This document shows, in pieces, positions 61,422-64,000 of a stretch of DNA of 64,000 nucleotides. Source of the stretch: CAVPEW01 sp963703565 (lineage in GTDB: Bacteria > Actinomycetota > Acidimicrobiia > Acidimicrobiales > VFJN01); assembly GCA_963703565.1 (NCBI GenBank), contig CAVPEW010000043.1, positions 8,246-72,245 of the forward strand. Direction: 5' to 3'. The position numbers were made by a program, and so were the translations under genes. Position 1 is the first letter of the stretch. Every line of letters begins with the position of its first letter. Below the pieces are notes generated by a model. That model ran no database searches, was not told the DNA's origin, and saw only the letters and a program-made list of their open reading frames with translations.

Positions 61422-62117
61422 GTCTCTGGCTGCGCAGCTGGAGGTAGTCGATCGCGGCGACCTTGGTGCCCAGGTCGGGGTTGACCACCGATCACGCCGC
61501 ACCAGGCCGGTCTCCCACCCGAACCGGGCGGCGCGCAGCGCCAGGTCGGCCTCCTCGCAGTACACGAAGTACCGCTCGTCGAACAGGCCGACCTGCTCGA
61601 GCAGGGCACGCCGGGCCAGCATCAAGGTCCCGTGAGGGTGCCGGGCGGGCTCCCAGCCCTCGCTGACCCTGGCCGGTTCGAGGATCCCGCCGAGGAAGGG
61701 GTGCACCACCGGCGTGGCGCCGTCGCCGAAGTCCGCCGAGACCAGGCCCGAGCGGGGCCGGCTGTTGGCGGCCTGCAGCATCCGCGTCAGGCAGTCGCGG
61801 TGGGGCTGCGCGTCGTGCGGGGCGAGGCCGACCCAGTCGCAGGTCGGATCGCTGGCCAGCACGTGGCGGAACCCGGCGTTGGCTCCGGGGCCGAAGCCGA
61901 GGTTGGCGCCGGTGACGACCACCTCCACGCCTTCGGGGAGGCCGGCCCGGACGCGTCGCAGCGCGGCCGGATCGGACCCGTTGTCGACCACCACCGGGCG
62001 CACCGGCACCGGTTGGGCGAGGAAGGTGGCCACGGTTGCCAGGCAGCGCTCGGGGCGGTTCCAGTGCACGATCACCACCGGGAGCACCTCGCCGGGACGC
62101 AACGGCGGTGCGGACAT
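61418..62117 (-). pseudogene. GT2 family glycosyltransferase, right-arm copy, truncated
   Basis: Mirror copy of the glycosyltransferase, from ATG 62117. Here the reading frame is open through VVVDNGSDPAALRRVRAGLPEG, NLGFGPGANAGFRHVL, ERYFVYCEEADLALRAARFGWETGLVR (about 208 codons), showing that the left-arm breaks are not shared. It then breaks around 61487-61500 relative to the left arm. The C-terminus is cut at the same insert junction. GT2 enzymes of this kind move a sugar, often rhamnose, to cell-envelope glycans. Confidence 0.78.
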
Positions 62118-62177
62118 CGGGTCATCCTGACCGCGGCGAAGCACCCCGGGCGAGCCGCCAGCGGGCACAGTAGGGGC

Positions 62178-63515
62178 GTGCCCCCCGCCGATCCCCTCGA
62201 CGACCGCCTGGGCGCGGCGCGCGACCTGCTGTCGTTCGTCGACGCCTGCCCGTCGCCGTTCCACGCCGTGGCCGGCGCCGCCCGCCTCCTCGAGGATGCA
62301 GGGTTCTCGGCTCACGACGAGACCGCCGCGTGGCCGGGTCCACCCGGGCAGGGCTTCGTGCGCCGCGGCGGTTCGCTGGTGGCGTGGTCCGCTGGCCCGG
62401 ACGCCGCAGCGACCACGCCCATGCGCATCGTCGGGGCACACACCGACAGCCCGAACCTACGCGTCAAGCCCCGTCCTGACACCGGCCGGGCCGGCTGCCG
62501 CCAGGTGGCCCTGGAGGCCTACGGCGGGGTGCTGCGAGCGTCGTGGCTCGACCGCGAGCTGGGCCTCTCCGGGAGACTGAGCGTGCGGGACCCCGCCCGT
62601 CCGGGCGGCGTCGCCGAGGTCCTGGTGCGCGTTGACGAGCCCCTCGTGGTGCTGCCGCAACTCGCCATACACCTCGACCGCGACGTCAACGAGCGGGGCC
62701 TGACCGTCGACGCCCAGCGTGGCCTGGCCGCGCTGTGGGGGGTGGGCGAGCCCCTCGAGGGCACCGTGCTGGCCCGCGTCGCCGACCGGGCCGGCGTTGC
62801 GCCCGGCGACGTGTTGGGCTGGGACCTGATGGTCCACGACCTGTCGCCCGGGCGCATCGCGGGCGCCGACCAGGAGCTGATCTGCGCCCCCCGCCTGGAC
62901 AACCTCGCCTCGTGCTGGGCGGCCCTGGGGGCCCTGCGCGCCGTGGCAGCCGAACCCGAGCCCGGCAGCGGCGCCGGCGCCCCGATCGCCGTCGTGGCCC
63001 TCTTCGACCACGAGGAGGTCGGTTCGGGATCCGAGCGCGGGGCGGCGTCGACACTGCTCAACGACGTGGTCGAGCGCCTTGGCATCGCCCTGGGGGCCAG
63101 CCGAGACGACGCCCACCGCGCCCGGGCGGCGTCGGCGTGCATGTCGGCCGACATGGCCCACGCCGTGCACCCCAACCACGCCGAGCGCCATGAGCCGGGG
63201 CACCCGGTGCTGCTCGGCTCGGGACCCGTGCTCAAGGTCAACGCCAACGTGCGCTACGCCAGCGACGCCGCGTCGATCGCCCCTGTGGTCCTCGCCGCGG
63301 AGGCGGCGGGCGTGACACTGCAGCGCTACGCCCACCGAGGTGACCTGCCCTGCGGGTCCACCATCGGTCCGATCACCGCGGCGCGCCTGGGGATCCCGAC
63401 CGCCGACGTGGGGATGGCGCAGCTGGCGATGCACTCGGCGCGAGAGCTCGCCGGCTCGGCCGACGCCGAGGGGTACCGAGCGCTCATGGCCGCCTTCCTG
63501 GCCCCGGAACGCTGA
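62178..63515 (+). CDS. M18-family (aspartyl) aminopeptidase
   Basis: 445-residue M18 metallo-aminopeptidase, cytosolic, tetrahedral dodecamer in the family, removing N-terminal acidic or other residues. Motifs: SPFHAVAGAARLLEDAGF at the N-terminus, IVGAHTDSPNLRVKP (first zinc histidine), LCAPRLDNLASC-type segment with the bridging aspartate, VVALFDHEEVGSGS (catalytic Glu pair), SADMAHAVHPNHAERHEPGHP and KVNANVRYASDA, GSTIGPITAARLGIPTADVG. GTG 62178 start. This is the intact copy; the left-arm counterpart has frameshifts. Confidence 0.93.
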   Translation: MPPADPLDDRLGAARDLLSFVDACPSPFHAVAGAARLLEDAGFSAHDETAAWPGPPGQGFVRRGGSLVAWSAGPDAAATTPMRIVGAHTDSPNLRVKPRPDTGRAGCRQVALEAYGGVLRASWLDRELGLSGRLSVRDPARPGGVAEVLVRVDEPLVVLPQLAIHLDRDVNERGLTVDAQRGLAALWGVGEPLEGTVLARVADRAGVAPGDVLGWDLMVHDLSPGRIAGADQELICAPRLDNLASCWAALGALRAVAAEPEPGSGAGAPIAVVALFDHEEVGSGSERGAASTLLNDVVERLGIALGASRDDAHRARAASACMSADMAHAVHPNHAERHEPGHPVLLGSGPVLKVNANVRYASDAASIAPVVLAAEAAGVTLQRYAHRGDLPCGSTIGPITAARLGIPTADVGMAQLAMHSARELAGSADAEGYRALMAAFLAPER

Positions 63516-63530
63516 GCACGGTCGCCGGTC

Positions 63531-64000
63531 TTGGATCTCGACGAGGCCCGCGACGTGCTCGGGGTCGGTCCCCACGACGACTGGCCCGCCGTGCAACGGG
63601 CCTACCGGGAGCAGATGCGCCGGTCGCACCCCGACGTGGCCGGCGCCGCGTCGACCACTGCGGCGGCAAGGGCCAACGCCGCCTACGCGAGGCTGGGCCG
63701 CGCCCGCCACGAGGTGCCTGCCGAGCCGACGGTAGAGGCGCCTGCCGAGCCGACTGCACGGTCGACAGGTGTGCCGACCGTGCCGGCGGGTGGGCCGACA
63801 GCCGGACCGGCGGTGACGGTGCTCGATGGCGACACGATCCACCTCGACTGCCCCGCCGACGAGGCCCTCGCACTGCTGGTCGAGGCCACCCACACCCTCG
63901 GCGAGGTGACCTACCTGGACCGATCCTGCAGCATCTTCGAAGCGATGGTGCCCGTGACCGGAGAGGGGCCCTGCAGCCTGGTCGTGACCCTGCAGGGCCG
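63531..64000 (+). CDS. J-domain protein, right-arm copy, cut by window end
   Basis: Mirror copy of the J-domain gene at 57895-58473, TTG start 63531, open to the window edge (about 156 codons). HPD motif in RRSHPDVAG is intact. Only a substitution (gtgacc against gtggcc) was noticed in the last ~60 bases compared with the left copy. Continuation of the inverted repeat beyond the window is expected. Confidence 0.8.
   Translation, partial: MDLDEARDVLGVGPHDDWPAVQRAYREQMRRSHPDVAGAASTTAAARANAAYARLGRARHEVPAEPTVEAPAEPTARSTGVPTVPAGGPTAGPAVTVLDGDTIHLDCPADEALALLVEATHTLGEVTYLDRSCSIFEAMVPVTGEGPCSLVVTLQG

Larger units (their letters stand above)
58010..64000. repeat. Giant imperfect inverted repeat centred near 61,005
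   Basis: Sequence from roughly 58,010 to 61,000 reappears as its reverse complement from about 61,010 to the window end, where the second arm is still running. Mirrored positions sum to about 122,004-122,013, drifting because of small indels. Genes J-domain, M18 aminopeptidase, GT2 and PqqD-like are each seen twice in opposite orientation. The high-GC parts are nearly identical. The stretches close to the centre and near 60,590-60,650 match much less well. Confidence 0.92.

Noticed and set aside
1..64000. CRISPR array, tRNA or rRNA genes, IS elements
   Set aside because: I looked for regularly spaced repeats, clover-leaf-like segments and transposase motifs and saw none; the only tandem repeat is the 18-base unit in cobS.

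Overview
The window is very high in G+C, uses many GTG starts, and packs its genes with 4-base ATGA/GTGA overlaps. The gene content (menaquinone MenB, F420-type oxidoreductases, an NDMA-type alcohol dehydrogenase, a mycothiol-type DinB protein, FakA/DegV, LCP protein, CobN with a fused ChlI-ChlD) points to an actinobacterium, possibly an uncultured Acidimicrobiia. That placement is inference from gene families only.

Layout. 0-1.7 kb: the start of hrpB and menB (minus). 1.8-4.9 kb: DHA2 efflux pump, flavodoxin, ankyrin protein, Ddn-type reductase. 5-23.5 kb: a catabolic, acyl-CoA-centred region: three amidohydrolases, CaiB/BaiF CoA-transferases, two Ltp2-like thiolase/DUF35 pairs followed by two MaoC half-hydratases, an acyl-CoA synthetase, enoyl-CoA hydratases, an LLM oxidoreductase, two tiny desulforedoxin-like proteins, an alpha/beta hydrolase and an NDMA-dependent alcohol dehydrogenase. 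23.6-26.3 kb: FAD-linked dehydrogenase and an LCP cell-wall ligase.

26.4-48.1 kb is the centrepiece: two divergent cobalamin operons. The minus-strand operon carries a cobalamin riboswitch in its leader and reads cobU-cobS-cobD-cobC-cobQ-cobN-(DinB)-chlID-HAD::cobT. The plus-strand operon reads cobO-cobB-RHH::cobI-cobM-cbiD-cobL-cbiG::cobJ-ferredoxin-cobH. Together they cover most steps from precorrin-2 to cobalamin. They mix 'anaerobic' ring-contraction genes (cbiD, cbiG) with the 'aerobic' late chelatase (cobN/chlID). Two fusions stand out: a HAD hydrolase on CobT and a ribbon-helix-helix domain on CobI.

48.1-57.9 kb: LigD polymerase domain, a CHAD-ParA pair, PlsY-like acyltransferase, an MFS exporter, a membrane-anchored unknown, an alpha/beta hydrolase, and the FakA/DegV fatty-acid-kinase pair. 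57.9-64 kb is dominated by a huge imperfect inverted repeat centred near 61,005. A J-domain protein, an M18 aminopeptidase and a GT2 glycosyltransferase each occur twice in opposite orientation, flanking a less GC-rich insert with a PqqD-like fragment. The arms differ by scattered indels. A fold-back or chimeric assembly artefact is the most economical reading. Single-base frameshifts in three other genes (LLM oxidoreductase, CaiB, DinB) also suggest consensus errors. I saw no tRNA, rRNA, CRISPR array or transposase.
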